From contig NZ_JAVJSE010000016.1 in NCBI RefSeq assembly GCF_040219615.1, forward strand, positions 45,016 through 109,015: a DNA stretch of 64,000 bases, in the 5' to 3' direction. Positions 33,620-42,324 of the stretch are shown piece by piece (within the stretch, counting starts at the first letter, position 1; the number at the start of each line of letters is the position of its first letter). The notes below the pieces were generated by a model, which did no database searches, was not told where the DNA came from, and worked only from the letters and a program-made list of their open reading frames with translations. Source of the DNA: Thalassobaculum_A sp040219615. GTDB lineage: Bacteria > Pseudomonadota > Alphaproteobacteria > Thalassobaculales > Thalassobaculaceae. Made by a program: the position numbers and the translations under genes.

Positions 33620-33773
33620 TCGCGTCGTGGGTTCCGGATGAGCCGCGCTGCTGCGCGTCTCTCCGGAATGACGAAGAGGAAAACAGGCGGCGTTGGTCGC
33701 GCTCCACCACCCAGTCGTCATTCCGGACGAGCGCGCTATTGCGCGATCGAGCCGGAACCCACGAGGCGACGGG
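33620..33773. repeat. Palindromic intergenic repeat, two inverted units
   Basis: A unit of about 55 bases begins GTGGGTTCCGGA and ends CTCCGGAATGACGA (33620-33674). It recurs inverted at 33714-33773 (TCGTCATTCCGG to GCCGGAACCCACGA). About 40 unrelated bases separate the units. Each unit can itself fold through GC-rich inner arms. The same unit occurs at 59783-59835 and 63891-63940, so this is a dispersed repeat family of the genome. It sits between convergent gluQ and phosphatase genes. Confidence 0.85.
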
Positions 33774-33783
33774 CGCCGGCAGC

Positions 33784-34566
33784 TTAGCCCTTGGCCTGGA
33801 CGAAGCGGAAGCGGTCGTTGCGCATCTCGATGGCGGTCAGCACACCGGTGAATACCGCGCCGGTGTCCAGGTTGATGCGGTGCCTGGCCACCGTCGGGCG
33901 CTCGAACGGCTCCTCCGGGGAGTGGCCGTGCACCACCACCACCTCGAACGGCCAGGGCTCGGCCGGGTGCAGGAACGGGTCGCGGATCCAGGTCAGGACC
34001 TCCTCGGGCTGGTCCTCCAGCGGCCGCCGCGGGTCGAGGCCGGCATGTACGAACACATAGTCGCCGATGCGCCGCGACCCGCGCATGCCTCGCACCGCGT
34101 CCTGCACGAACTGCGGCACGGCGGCGCGCAGGGCCGGCGCCAGGCCCTGGAACGGGGTCAGGGGCGGTACCTTGAGCGCGCGCCAGGTCGGCTGCCCGCC
34201 GTTGGCGGCCCACAGTTCGGCCATTTCGACGGTCAGGGTGTCCTCGAAGGCGGCCTTCAGCCAGGCGTCGTGGTTGCCGAGCAGCAGCACGTCCTCGACC
34301 GGCATGCGGTCGCCGAGATAGGCCGACAGCCCGCCGGCGGCGAGGCCCAGGGTCTCGAACGACCGGTCGCCGCGGTCGATCAGGTCGCCCAGGAAGATGC
34401 AGGTGGCATGCGCCACGCCCGGCACCCGGGCATCCTCGGCGAGGGCGGCCAGCAGCGGGTCCAGCAGGTCGGCCCGGCCGTGGACGTCGCCGATCGCGCA
34501 GATCAGGTGGTCGGTGTGCAGCGGCTTGGGGGCGTGCGTCCACTCCCCGCGTTCGATCGTCACCAT
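33784..34566 (-). CDS. PPP-type metallophosphoesterase
   Basis: A 260-residue serine/threonine-phosphatase-like enzyme. The two-metal signature is complete: AIGDVHGRADLL, FLGDLIDRGDRS and LLLGNHDAW, with later His ligands in YVFVHAGLDP and VVVHGHSPEE. The size and motif order resemble bacterial protein phosphatases and diadenosine tetraphosphate hydrolase relatives. A cytoplasmic location is likely. The gene stands alone, 66 bases downstream of the LpxR-like start. Confidence 0.92.
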   Translation of the reverse strand: MVTIERGEWTHAPKPLHTDHLICAIGDVHGRADLLDPLLAALAEDARVPGVAHATCIFLGDLIDRGDRSFETLGLAAGGLSAYLGDRMPVEDVLLLGNHDAWLKAAFEDTLTVEMAELWAANGGQPTWRALKVPPLTPFQGLAPALRAAVPQFVQDAVRGMRGSRRIGDYVFVHAGLDPRRPLEDQPEEVLTWIRDPFLHPAEPWPFEVVVVHGHSPEEPFERPTVARHRINLDTGAVFTGVLTAIEMRNDRFRFVQAKG

Positions 34567-34632
34567 GGGTTCACGAGACCGCAGATCGCCGGTCGGTGCA
34601 AGGGATGGCGTTCACCCCCGAACCGGCCGGCG

Positions 34633-35664
34633 TCAGAACCGGTAGCCGACGCTGAAGGCGCCGAACAGGCTCGGGCCTTCCTGGCCATCGAATTCCTTGG
34701 TGCGCATCACCTGGACGTAGGACACCCGCATGTCGCCGAAGGTCACGACCACGCCCGCCGACAGGTCGGCGACCAGCAGTTCCTTGTCGACGCTGGGGCT
34801 GTCCCGGAAGGTGTTGCCGTCGAGGAAGATGTTGCGGGCCACCGCCCGGCCTTCGGCCCCGGCGAACAGGTACCAGCCGAACTCGTCGTCCGGCGCGCGC
34901 GCGGCGAAATACTCCGATCCCGGGGTGTGCGGCTGCAGGCGCGGCGGCCCGTAGTCGTATTGCGGCGGCTCGCCGAACCGCAGGGTGAAACCGGCGGCCG
35001 CGTGGGTGAACACGTTGCCGAGCGCCAGCCCGACATGCGGCGAGACGTCGCCCCGCAGGTCGCCCACGATCGGCTCCGACGGCACTACCCAGCGCCGCTC
35101 GAGGTTGAGCAGCACCGCCGGCTCGTCGTGCAGTTGGTGGTCCCAGCCCTGCGGCTCGGGCGAGTTGACGATCTCGTGGACGAATTTCTGGGCCTCCTCG
35201 CCGAGCGCCGACGGGCCGACCACGCCGAGCGAGAGCTGGACGCTGGTCTGGGTCCGGTTGCCGTCGCCGGTGGCGAGGTCGTTGAGCACGCCGATGGTGC
35301 CGTACAGCCAGCCGGCATAGGGCTGGTCGTCGGGATCCGGGTCGCTCACGGTGATGTCCGACGGCGTGTACATGTTCTGACCGAGCCCGACGGTCCAGCG
35401 CACCGTGCCGATGGTGCCGATCAGCGGCCGGGCGGCGTCGACCACGGCCTCCGGGACGGCGCCGACCGGACTGGTCCGGTTCAGCCGGATGCCGTTGGTG
35501 AAGTATCGGTCGGTGTTGTTGGTCAGGTCGTTCTCGAGGGTCAGCGTCCACACCGGCCGCTCGTCCTCGGGCGGCTGGGCGGTGCCGGTGCCCTCCGCCA
35601 GCGCGGGCCAGGACAGGCCGGTGGCCAGCGCGGGGAGAACGAGCCTTGTGATGCGCTGCAGCAT
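34633..35664 (-). CDS. LpxR-like outer-membrane lipid A deacylase family (DUF2219)
   Basis: A 343-residue exported beta-barrel candidate. The signal peptide (RITRLVLPALATGLSWPALA) is followed by the diagnostic VWTLTLENDLTNNTDRYFTNGI block, whose Asn and Asp/Thr positions match LpxR active-site surroundings. QNMYTPSDITV and DDQPYAGWLYGTIGVL come next. Alternating strands run to the C-terminal FSVGYRF, an outer-membrane assembly signal ending in Phe. It may remove the 3'-acyloxyacyl chain of lipid A. Activity is inferred from the family. Confidence 0.88.
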   Translation of the reverse strand: MLQRITRLVLPALATGLSWPALAEGTGTAQPPEDERPVWTLTLENDLTNNTDRYFTNGIRLNRTSPVGAVPEAVVDAARPLIGTIGTVRWTVGLGQNMYTPSDITVSDPDPDDQPYAGWLYGTIGVLNDLATGDGNRTQTSVQLSLGVVGPSALGEEAQKFVHEIVNSPEPQGWDHQLHDEPAVLLNLERRWVVPSEPIVGDLRGDVSPHVGLALGNVFTHAAAGFTLRFGEPPQYDYGPPRLQPHTPGSEYFAARAPDDEFGWYLFAGAEGRAVARNIFLDGNTFRDSPSVDKELLVADLSAGVVVTFGDMRVSYVQVMRTKEFDGQEGPSLFGAFSVGYRF

Positions 35665-36074
35665 ACCGCCACTATGGCTCACGGCCGAGGCTGCCGCCAT
35701 CCGAGTCTTGGGCCGGGGCCGCGCGAACGCCGATCCCGGAAGGCTTGACCCGGCCGCCGGGTTGTGGCTCAAATCCGAACCATGATGTTCGGAACCTGGA
35801 CGCTCGGCCTTCGACTTACGGACCCGGCTCTCTGACGAGAGACCGGGATCTATCCGTTCGCCGTCCGCGTCCAACCCAAAGGTTCCCAGGCCGATGACTG
35901 TCGGCAAACCTTCCATACCCGCCCCCGCTAGCTGTCGCGTTCCACGTGGCGTGGAACGCGTCGACACGGCTCCGGTTCCGGGCGATCGGACGGCTTCTGC
36001 ACGCCGCACCCCCAAATTCGCACGACGACGCGCGCCCGCCGGCTGAGGCGCAGGGCGCGCCACAGGAGACCGTC
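35665..36074. other. 410-base leader region upstream of leuA
   Basis: No convincing gene lies here. The first 150 bases contain the promoter side of the LpxR-like gene, and a small dyad around GACCGGGATC lies near 35845. The dominant structure is the perfect hairpin at 35936-35960. I looked for a leucine-rich leader peptide and for a T-box on the plus strand and saw neither. The last 25 bases hold the CACAGGAGAC ribosome site of leuA. Confidence 0.6.
35936..35960. promoter_or_regulatory. Perfect 11-bp hairpin/palindrome upstream of leuA
   Basis: CGCGTTCCACG, a TGG loop, then CGTGGAACGCG, 114 bases before the leuA start. The dyad is exact over all 22 paired bases. No T-run follows, so it is either an operator or a stable leader stem in the leuA transcript and not an intrinsic terminator. 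Confidence 0.6.
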
Positions 36075-37748
36075 ATGAACGTCCAACCCATTCACAAGTA
36101 CCGATCCTACGCGCCGGTCGGCCTGAACGACCGGTCCTGGCCGGACAAGGTGATCGACCACGCGCCGATCTGGTGCTCGGTCGACCTGCGCGACGGCAAT
36201 CAGGCGCTGGTCGACCCGATGGACGGCCCGCGCAAGCGCCGGATGTTCGACACCCTCGTCAAGATGGGCTTCAAGCAGATCGAGGTCGGCTTCCCGTCGG
36301 CCTCCGACACCGACTTCAACTTCGTGCGCGAGCTGATCGAGCAGAAGCTGATCCCCGACGACGTCACGATCCAGGTGCTGACCCAGGCCCGCGAGCACCT
36401 GGTCGACCGCACCTTCGAGAGCGTCCAGGGCGCGAAGAACGTCATCATCCACCTGTACAACTCGACCTCCGAGCTGCAGCGCCGCGTGGTGTTCCAGCAG
36501 GACCAGGCCGGGGTGAAGCAGATCGCCGTCGAGGGCGCCGAGATGGTGAAGGCGCGGCTCGACCGCCTGAAGGGCAGCAACGTCCAGCTGCAGTACTCGC
36601 CGGAGAGCTTCACCGGCACCGAGCTCGACTACGCGCTGGAGGTGTGCGAGGCGGTGATGGACGTCTGGTGCCCGGTCACCGACAACAAGATCATCATCAA
36701 CCTGCCGTCGACCGTCGAGATGTCGACCCCGAACATCTACGCCGACCAGATCGAGTGGATGCACCGGCGGTTCACGCGGCGCGACCGCGTGGTGCTGTCG
36801 GTGCACCCGCACAACGACCGTGGCACCGGGGTGGCCGCCGCCGAGCTGGCGGTGATGGCCGGCGCCGACCGGATCGAGGGCACGCTGTTCGGCAACGGCG
36901 AGCGCACCGGCAACGTCGACATCGTCACCCTGGGCCTGAACCTGATGACCCAGGGGGTCGACCCGAAGCTCGACTTCTCCGACATCAACGGCCTGATGGA
37001 GACCGCCGAGTACTGCACCCAGCTGCCGATCCACCCGCGCCATCCCTATGCGGGCGAGCTGGTGCACACCGCGTTCTCCGGCTCGCACCAGGACGCCATC
37101 AACAAGGGCATGAAGGCGATCCAGGCCTCGAACTCGGGGCTCTGGGAGGTTCCGTACCTGCCGATCGACCCGCACGACATCGGCCGCAGCTACGAGGCGG
37201 TGATCCGGGTCAACTCGCAGTCGGGCAAGGGCGGCATCGCCTACATCCTGGAGACCGACCACCACATCCGGCTGCCGAAGGAATGGCAGGCGCAGTTCAG
37301 CCAGGTGATCCAGCGGCTGACCGACGCGACCTCGCAGGAGATCTCCAGCCAGGAGATCTGGAACGCCTTCGACAAGGAATACGTGGCGCAGCCGGACGGC
37401 CGCTTCGAGCTGGTCTCGTTCGAGGACAGCCGGGTGCCGGGCTCCAACCAGGTGATCCGGGTGACCGCCGAGGTGAAGTGCGACGGCGAGGTCCGGACCA
37501 TCCAGGCCGAGGGCAACGGCCCGGTCAACGCGTTCTCCAAGGCGATGCGCGAGGCCTTCGGGCTGAAGTTCCGGTTCAAGGACTATGCCGAGCACACCCG
37601 CTCGGTCGGGTCCGACGCCGAGGCGGTCGCCTATATCGAGCTCAAGACTCCCGACGAGAGCGGCAAGAGCGTGTTCGGCGTCGGAATCGCCACCGACATC
37701 ACGCTCGCGCCGATCAAGGGCGTGGTCAGCGCCTGCAACCGTCTGTAG
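36075..37748 (+). CDS. leuA: 2-isopropylmalate synthase (long form)
   Basis: A 557-residue enzyme that condenses acetyl-CoA with 2-oxoisovalerate in the first committed step of leucine synthesis. The catalytic TIM barrel opens with WCSVDLRDGNQALVDPMDG, and the metal histidines are in VLSVHPHNDRGTGVAAAELA. The GNGERTGNVD loop is present. The C-terminal regulatory domain (about residues 430-557) ends with FGVGIATDITLAPIKGVVSA and is the leucine feedback site in the family. The length marks the LeuA2 subgroup found in actinobacteria and many proteobacteria. GAGAC-type ribosome bases precede the ATG. It is monocistronic here. Confidence 0.97.
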   Translation: MNVQPIHKYRSYAPVGLNDRSWPDKVIDHAPIWCSVDLRDGNQALVDPMDGPRKRRMFDTLVKMGFKQIEVGFPSASDTDFNFVRELIEQKLIPDDVTIQVLTQAREHLVDRTFESVQGAKNVIIHLYNSTSELQRRVVFQQDQAGVKQIAVEGAEMVKARLDRLKGSNVQLQYSPESFTGTELDYALEVCEAVMDVWCPVTDNKIIINLPSTVEMSTPNIYADQIEWMHRRFTRRDRVVLSVHPHNDRGTGVAAAELAVMAGADRIEGTLFGNGERTGNVDIVTLGLNLMTQGVDPKLDFSDINGLMETAEYCTQLPIHPRHPYAGELVHTAFSGSHQDAINKGMKAIQASNSGLWEVPYLPIDPHDIGRSYEAVIRVNSQSGKGGIAYILETDHHIRLPKEWQAQFSQVIQRLTDATSQEISSQEIWNAFDKEYVAQPDGRFELVSFEDSRVPGSNQVIRVTAEVKCDGEVRTIQAEGNGPVNAFSKAMREAFGLKFRFKDYAEHTRSVGSDAEAVAYIELKTPDESGKSVFGVGIATDITLAPIKGVVSACNRL

Positions 37749-37781
37749 GCGGCGCCCGGCCGGCTGGACGGCGGTATTGTT

Positions 37782-37821
37782 CCCGGCGGACGCGGATCAT
37801 CACGACACCGTGTCCGCCGGG
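37782..37821 (+). terminator. Candidate stem-loop terminator of leuA
   Basis: CCCGGCGGAC (37782-37791) and GTCCGCCGGG (37812-37821) form a perfect 10-bp stem 33 bases after the leuA stop, with a 20-base loop. It is followed by CCGCATTAT and not by a clear T-run, so termination may be factor-assisted. Confidence 0.45.
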
Positions 37822-37979
37822 CCGCATTATCGCCCCTGGTCGAACGGTCGCGACGACACCATTTATCCGACATGCCCGGACCGACGTGGCGGCGCATCCT
37901 GCCCCGCGCCGCACGGTTCCTAGACTCCTCTCGGCGGTTCGGGACGCCGGTAGAGGCGCGAGCCTCTTCCGCCGCGACC

Positions 37980-38019
37980 GGGCCGATCCGCTCCATGCCC
38001 CCGGAGTTCGGATCGGCCC
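37980..38019 (-). terminator. Candidate stem-loop terminator of the alpha/beta hydrolase gene
   Basis: GGGCCGATCCG (37980-37990) and CGGATCGGCCC (38009-38019) form a perfect 11-bp stem 50 bases beyond the minus-strand hydrolase stop, with an 18-base loop. No T-run is present. Confidence 0.45.
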
Positions 38020-38068
38020 ACCGCGGCCTCTCAGCCGGGAAGCCCGGCGCTCCCGCCATGACTACGCG

Positions 38069-38854
38069 TCACTTCGCCTCCAGGAACGCCAGCACCGCGG
38101 CGTCGAACAGCGCTTCCTGCTCGATGTTCGAGAGGTGGGCGGCGGCCGGCAGGATCGTGAGGTGCGCGCCGGCGATGCATTCCTGGATCTCGCGCGCCTT
38201 CTCCGGCGTGGTGCTGGGGTCGTCGGCGCCGACCACGATCAGGGTCGGGGCGGTGATCGCCTTGATGCTCTCGCGCTGGTCCATGCCCTGGATCGCCCGG
38301 CAGCAGCCGACGAAGCCGGCGACCGGGGTGTTCAGGATCATCGCCCGGATCTTGGCGACCGCCAGCGGGTCCTTTTCCCGGAACGGCCTGGTGAACCAGC
38401 GTTCGATGGTGGCGTCGACGACGCCGGCCATGCCCTGGGTCTCGGCCAGCTGGATGCGGCCCTCCCAGAGGTCGCCCGGGCCCATGTAGCTGGCGGTGTC
38501 GCACAGCACCAGCCGGTCGACCCGCTCCGGGTGCAGGGTGGCGAGCCGCTGGCCGACCATCCCGCCCTTCGACAGGCCGCAGAAATGCGTGCGGGCGATG
38601 CCCAGGTGATCGAGCAGCCCGACGGCGTCGGCGGTCAGCGTGTCGATGCTGTAGGCCCCGGCCGGGGCGGCCGACTGGCCGTGACCGCGGCTGTCGTAGC
38701 GCACCACGCGGAAGTGCCGGTTGAACGCCTCCATCTGCGGGTCCCACATGTGCAGGTTCGAGGCCAGCGAGTTCGACAGCAGCAGCGTCGGCCCCTCCTG
38801 CTTGCCGGAAATCTCGTAGTACAGGTTGATTCCGTTGACGGATGCGTGCGGCAT
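38069..38854 (-). CDS. Alpha/beta hydrolase, 3-oxoadipate enol-lactonase-like
   Basis: A 261-residue hydrolase with the PcaD pattern. The NGINLYYEISG start, the oxyanion block LLLSNSLASNLHMWDPQM, VRYDSRGHGQSAAPAG and the nucleophile motif THFCGLSKGGMVGQRLA are present. The Asp is in LIVVGADDPSTTP and the His in LPAAAHLSNIEQ. The SNSLA element in place of the common HG motif is characteristic of 3-oxoadipate enol-lactonases. No other beta-ketoadipate genes are nearby, so related substrates remain possible. GGAGGAAAG precedes the ATG. Confidence 0.9.
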   Translation of the reverse strand: MPHASVNGINLYYEISGKQEGPTLLLSNSLASNLHMWDPQMEAFNRHFRVVRYDSRGHGQSAAPAGAYSIDTLTADAVGLLDHLGIARTHFCGLSKGGMVGQRLATLHPERVDRLVLCDTASYMGPGDLWEGRIQLAETQGMAGVVDATIERWFTRPFREKDPLAVAKIRAMILNTPVAGFVGCCRAIQGMDQRESIKAITAPTLIVVGADDPSTTPEKAREIQECIAGAHLTILPAAAHLSNIEQEALFDAAVLAFLEAK

Positions 38855-38995
38855 GCTTTCCTCCCGAGTCCGGTTCGGCGGCATTCGAGCGCACCGTGGC
38901 GGCCACGGCAATAGCGCCACTCGACACGTCGCCGCGGCTCGGCTCGAATTGCCGGCGTCCCGCAGGGGCGGACCCAGCCCGAGGAGAACGCGCGA

Positions 38996-41401
38996 ATGGC
39001 GCCCGACCCGTTGCCTGCCGAGGCCCTGTACCGCCGAACCGACCTCGCGGGGCTCGATTTCCGGAGCACCGCCGACCTCGACGACGTCGAGACCCTGGTC
39101 GGCCAGGACCGCGCGCTCGACGCCGTGCGGTTCGCCGCCCGCATGCGGTCGCGCGGCTACAACCTGTTCGTGATGGGGGCCAAGGGCTCCGGCAAGCACG
39201 CGGCGGTCCGCAACTACCTCAACGAGCGGGCGGCGGCGCTGCCGTCGCCGGACGACTGGGTCTACGTCAACGACTTCGACGACGCCCACCGGCCGCGCTG
39301 CCTGCGGCTGCCGCCGGGCGGGGGCCCGGCCTTCGCGCGCCGCCTGGAGGGCCTGGTCAAGGACCTGCGCGACACCGTGCCCGGGCTATTCGAGGCCGAG
39401 GACTACCGCCTGAAGCGCGAGGCCATCGAGAAGCGGTTCGCCGAGCGCTCGGAGGCGCGCTTCAAGGAGGTCGCCGAGGAGGCGACCAAGCGCGACCTGG
39501 CGCTGGTCCGCACCCAGCAGGGCCTGGTGGTCGCGCCGGTCGAGGACGGCAAGCCGATGCCCCCGGAGAAGTTCCAGGCGTTGCCGGCGGAGCGGCGGTC
39601 CGTCCTGCAGGCGGCGATCGAGGAGGTGCAGGGGCATCTGCGCGCCGCCCTCCACACGGCGCCGATCCTGGAGCGCGAGCGCCAGGCGGCGGTGCGCGCG
39701 CTCGACCGCGAGGAGGCCGGCGCGCTGGTCGACCTTGAACTGGCCGAGGCCCGCGACGGCCTCGAGCTTCCGGCGGAGACCGCCGCCTGGCTGGACCGGC
39801 TGCGCGACGACCTGATCGACAATGTCTCGGCCTTCGTCCGGCCGGCCGAGGGCGACGAGAACTCCGGCGGCCCGGCGATCTCCGGCCCGCCGGAGGCCCG
39901 CTTCCGGCGCTGGGCGGTCAACGTCCTGGTCAGCAACGGCGCAGCGCGCGGCGCGCCGGTGATAACCGAGGACCATCCGACCCTCGGCCGGCTGATCGGC
40001 CGGATCGAGCACCGCGCCCAGATGGGGGCGATGCTGACCGACTTCACGCTGATCCGGCCCGGCGCCCTGCACGTCGCCAACGGCGGCTACCTGCTGCTGG
40101 ACGCCCAGAAGCTGCTGACCAACGCGCATGCCTGGGACGCGCTGAAGCGGGCGCTGTACGCCGAGCGGGTGGTGATCGAGGGGCCGGCGGAATCGGCGGC
40201 GACCGCCCTCATGGTGTCGATCCAGCCCTGCCCGATCCCGCTGGCGGTCAAGGTCGTGCTGTTCGGCGACCAGCGCGTGCAGGCGGCGCTGTCGGCAATG
40301 GACCCGGACTTCACCGACCTGTTCAAGGTGGCGGCCGACTTCGACGACGTGATGGACCGCGATGCCGCCCACGACCTGCTGTACGCCCGGCTGGTCGCCA
40401 CCATCCAGCGGCGGTCCGCGCTCCGGCCGTTCGACCGCGGCGCCGTCGAGCGGGTGATCGAGCACTGCTCGCGCCTGGTCTCCGACGCCCGGAAGCTGAC
40501 CGCCCGGGTCGGGGTGATCGCCGACGTCATGCGCGAGGCCGACTATGTCGGCCGCGACCGCCGCCACAGGGTGATCCGGGCCGAGGACGTCGAGGACGCG
40601 CTGGAGGCGCAGCGCTACCGTTCCGACCGGGTCGAGCGCCGGATGCGCGAGCAGATCCTGCGCGAGACCGTGCGGATCGCCTCCGACGGCGAGGCGGTCG
40701 GCCAGGTCAACGGCCTGGCGGTGCTGCAGGCCGGCCAGCTGGCCTTCGGCCGGCCGACCCGGATCTCGGCGCGGGTCCGGGTCGGGCGCGGCCGGGTGAT
40801 CGACATCGAGCGCGAGGTCGAGCTCGGCGGCCCGCTGCACTCCAAGGGCATGCTGATCCTGCAGGGCTACCTGGCCGGCACCTTCGCGCCCGACGTCCCG
40901 GTGGCGCTGCAGGCCAGCGTGGTGTTCGAGCAGTCCTACGGGGGCGTGGATGGCGACAGCGCCTCGTCGACCGAGCTCTACGCCCTGCTGTCGGCGCTGT
41001 CGCAGCTGCCGATCCGCCAGGGCATCGCGGTCACCGGCTCGGTCGACCAGATGGGCATGGTGCAGGCGATCGGCGGCGTGAACGAGAAGGTCGAGGGCTT
41101 CTTCGAGATCTGCAACGCCCGTGGCCTGAGCGGCGGCCAGGGCGTGATGATCCCGCGCGCCAACGTCGAACACCTGATGCTGAAGCCCGAGGTGATCGAG
41201 GCCTGCCGGCGCGGCGCCTTCCGGATCTGGCCGATCGACAGCGTCGACGACGGCATCGAGGTGCTGACCGGGGTCGCGGCCGGCGAGCGCGGGCCGGACG
41301 GGCTGTTCCCCGAGGGCAGCGTCAACCGACTGGTCGAGGACCGCCTGCTCGGGTTCGCCGAGGCGCGGCGGAAGTATCTGGGGGACGGTGACGAGGCGTG
41401 A
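38996..41401 (+). CDS. Lon-like ATP-dependent protease (AAA_32 / LonB-related)
   Basis: An 801-residue protease with a P-loop near the N-terminus (FVMGAKGSGKHAAVRNYL, Walker A at 61-68). A long helical insert covers about 130-290. The second half of the AAA module follows (ALHVANGGYLLLDAQKLL), with a lid, and then a C-terminal Lon serine protease domain. The catalytic dyad is Ser655 in GGVDGDSASSTELYALLSAL and Lys698 in AIGGVNEKVEGFFEICNARG. The AAA_32 layout differs from housekeeping Lon, which lacks such an insert between the Walker motifs. It is soluble, with no membrane helices unlike archaeal LonB. Confidence 0.94.
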   Translation: MAPDPLPAEALYRRTDLAGLDFRSTADLDDVETLVGQDRALDAVRFAARMRSRGYNLFVMGAKGSGKHAAVRNYLNERAAALPSPDDWVYVNDFDDAHRPRCLRLPPGGGPAFARRLEGLVKDLRDTVPGLFEAEDYRLKREAIEKRFAERSEARFKEVAEEATKRDLALVRTQQGLVVAPVEDGKPMPPEKFQALPAERRSVLQAAIEEVQGHLRAALHTAPILERERQAAVRALDREEAGALVDLELAEARDGLELPAETAAWLDRLRDDLIDNVSAFVRPAEGDENSGGPAISGPPEARFRRWAVNVLVSNGAARGAPVITEDHPTLGRLIGRIEHRAQMGAMLTDFTLIRPGALHVANGGYLLLDAQKLLTNAHAWDALKRALYAERVVIEGPAESAATALMVSIQPCPIPLAVKVVLFGDQRVQAALSAMDPDFTDLFKVAADFDDVMDRDAAHDLLYARLVATIQRRSALRPFDRGAVERVIEHCSRLVSDARKLTARVGVIADVMREADYVGRDRRHRVIRAEDVEDALEAQRYRSDRVERRMREQILRETVRIASDGEAVGQVNGLAVLQAGQLAFGRPTRISARVRVGRGRVIDIEREVELGGPLHSKGMLILQGYLAGTFAPDVPVALQASVVFEQSYGGVDGDSASSTELYALLSALSQLPIRQGIAVTGSVDQMGMVQAIGGVNEKVEGFFEICNARGLSGGQGVMIPRANVEHLMLKPEVIEACRRGAFRIWPIDSVDDGIEVLTGVAAGERGPDGLFPEGSVNRLVEDRLLGFAEARRKYLGDGDEA

Positions 41402-41408
41402 TCCGGCT

Positions 41409-42164
41409 CTACGGCCGGCAATACGCGTCGACGGGTGCGGCGCCGGCGACCTCCCAGACGGCGCCCTTGGTGATCAGGTATTCGCTGGCCCCGAATTTCG
41501 GGGTATCGGGGTTCCAGTCGTAGGTGTAGCCGAGCCGGGTCCACGGCGCGCCGCCGGCGGCGTAGGCCCAGGCGTAGGCGGCGTTGAACCAGGCCAGGTA
41601 GTCGTCGACGCCCTTGACCTTGGGCGCCACCGGCAGGCCGTTCGCCATCGGGAAGGCGACGTTGCAGGCGGTGTCGCCGGTCTCCGGGTCGGGGCACGGC
41701 CGGAACAGGTCGGTTCGGTCGACCCAGAGCTCGACGAACATGTCGTAGGGGCGGTCCGGGACCAGGCCGAGATGCTCGCGCAGCCGGTCCTTCAGGGCGT
41801 CGCCGGCCAGGCCGGTCGCCCGACAGAACTCCCGGATCTGCGGCGCCAGGGTCACCCAGGCATGGACGCCGCCGGTCACGCCGCCCGGCGTGTTCCGGTA
41901 ATACTTGTCGTAAGACGCCTGCGACATCAGCGAGACGACCTTGATCTGCTTCTTGGCAGCCGGGTCGCGCCATATCAGCTTCGGATTGCCGTCGGAGATT
42001 GCGAACAGCCCGTCGTAGACGTTGGCCGCCGACTGGCCGCTGGCGTCGCCGATCGCGGCCTCGAAGGCGACTGCGTCGAGGGTCGGCGGCGCCGGAGTCG
42101 GAGCGGTGGTGGTGGCGCAACCGGCAAGCAGCAGCCAGACGGCGGCGACGGCAGGCAGGATCAC
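41409..42164 (-). CDS. Lipoprotein of unknown function
   Basis: A 251-residue protein with a perfect lipobox at the N-terminus (AAVWLLLAGC), then a Thr/Ala/Pro linker (ATTTAPTPAPPTL) and a globular part. Recognisable stretches include AYDKYYRN-like ASYDKYYRNTPGGVTGG, YDMFVELWVDRTDLFRPC and a C-terminal WNPDTPKFGASEYLITKG. Four mature cysteines could form disulfides in the periplasm. I do not recognise a family. It converges on the Lon-like gene with seven bases between the stops. Confidence 0.82.
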   Translation of the reverse strand: MILPAVAAVWLLLAGCATTTAPTPAPPTLDAVAFEAAIGDASGQSAANVYDGLFAISDGNPKLIWRDPAAKKQIKVVSLMSQASYDKYYRNTPGGVTGGVHAWVTLAPQIREFCRATGLAGDALKDRLREHLGLVPDRPYDMFVELWVDRTDLFRPCPDPETGDTACNVAFPMANGLPVAPKVKGVDDYLAWFNAAYAWAYAAGGAPWTRLGYTYDWNPDTPKFGASEYLITKGAVWEVAGAAPVDAYCRP

Positions 42165-42265
42165 GGGCTTTATGCGGACGACCCGTCAGGTTTTTTCAAC
42201 TATAGGAGATATCACTGCTTCGGGGAAAGCCCACTCGGGCGGTCCAGCCTGGCCGGGGCCGCCGC

Positions 42266-42294
42266 CTGACAGTCCGGCGAACGGGTGTTATGAT
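42266..42294 (+). promoter_or_regulatory. Sigma70-like promoter of the antitoxin gene
   Basis: CTGACA (42266-42271), a 17-base spacer and TATGAT (42289-42294). The likely start point is near 42301, giving a leader of about 24 bases to the antitoxin ATG. Both hexamers are close to consensus, which is uncommon in this GC-rich window. Confidence 0.6.
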
Positions 42295-42324
42295 CAGGTC
42301 GCACTACAGGATCTGGGTGACGGT

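Larger units (their letters stand above)
37749..38068. other. 320-base convergent intergenic region with two hairpins
   Basis: No gene is seen between the leuA stop and the stop of the hydrolase at 38069. Two perfect inverted repeats lie near the two ends, one behind each gene. Short frames here have poor codon bias and no homologous-looking motif. Confidence 0.7.

Noticed and set aside
35665..36074. Leucine leader peptide or T-box before leuA
   Set aside because: No Leu-rich short frame, specifier loop or T-box core motif was found.
35816..36091. Small minus-strand frame of 91 codons in the leuA leader
   Set aside because: Atypical codon use, no ribosome site, and it runs through the perfect hairpin.
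35928..37595. Long open frame antisense to leuA (555 codons)
   Set aside because: It mirrors the codon bias of leuA, is rich in His/Leu/Val/Asp by complementarity, and has no motif.
39386..41173. 595-codon frame antisense to the Lon-like protease
   Set aside because: It is a shadow of the protease gene with no recognisable domain or ribosome site.
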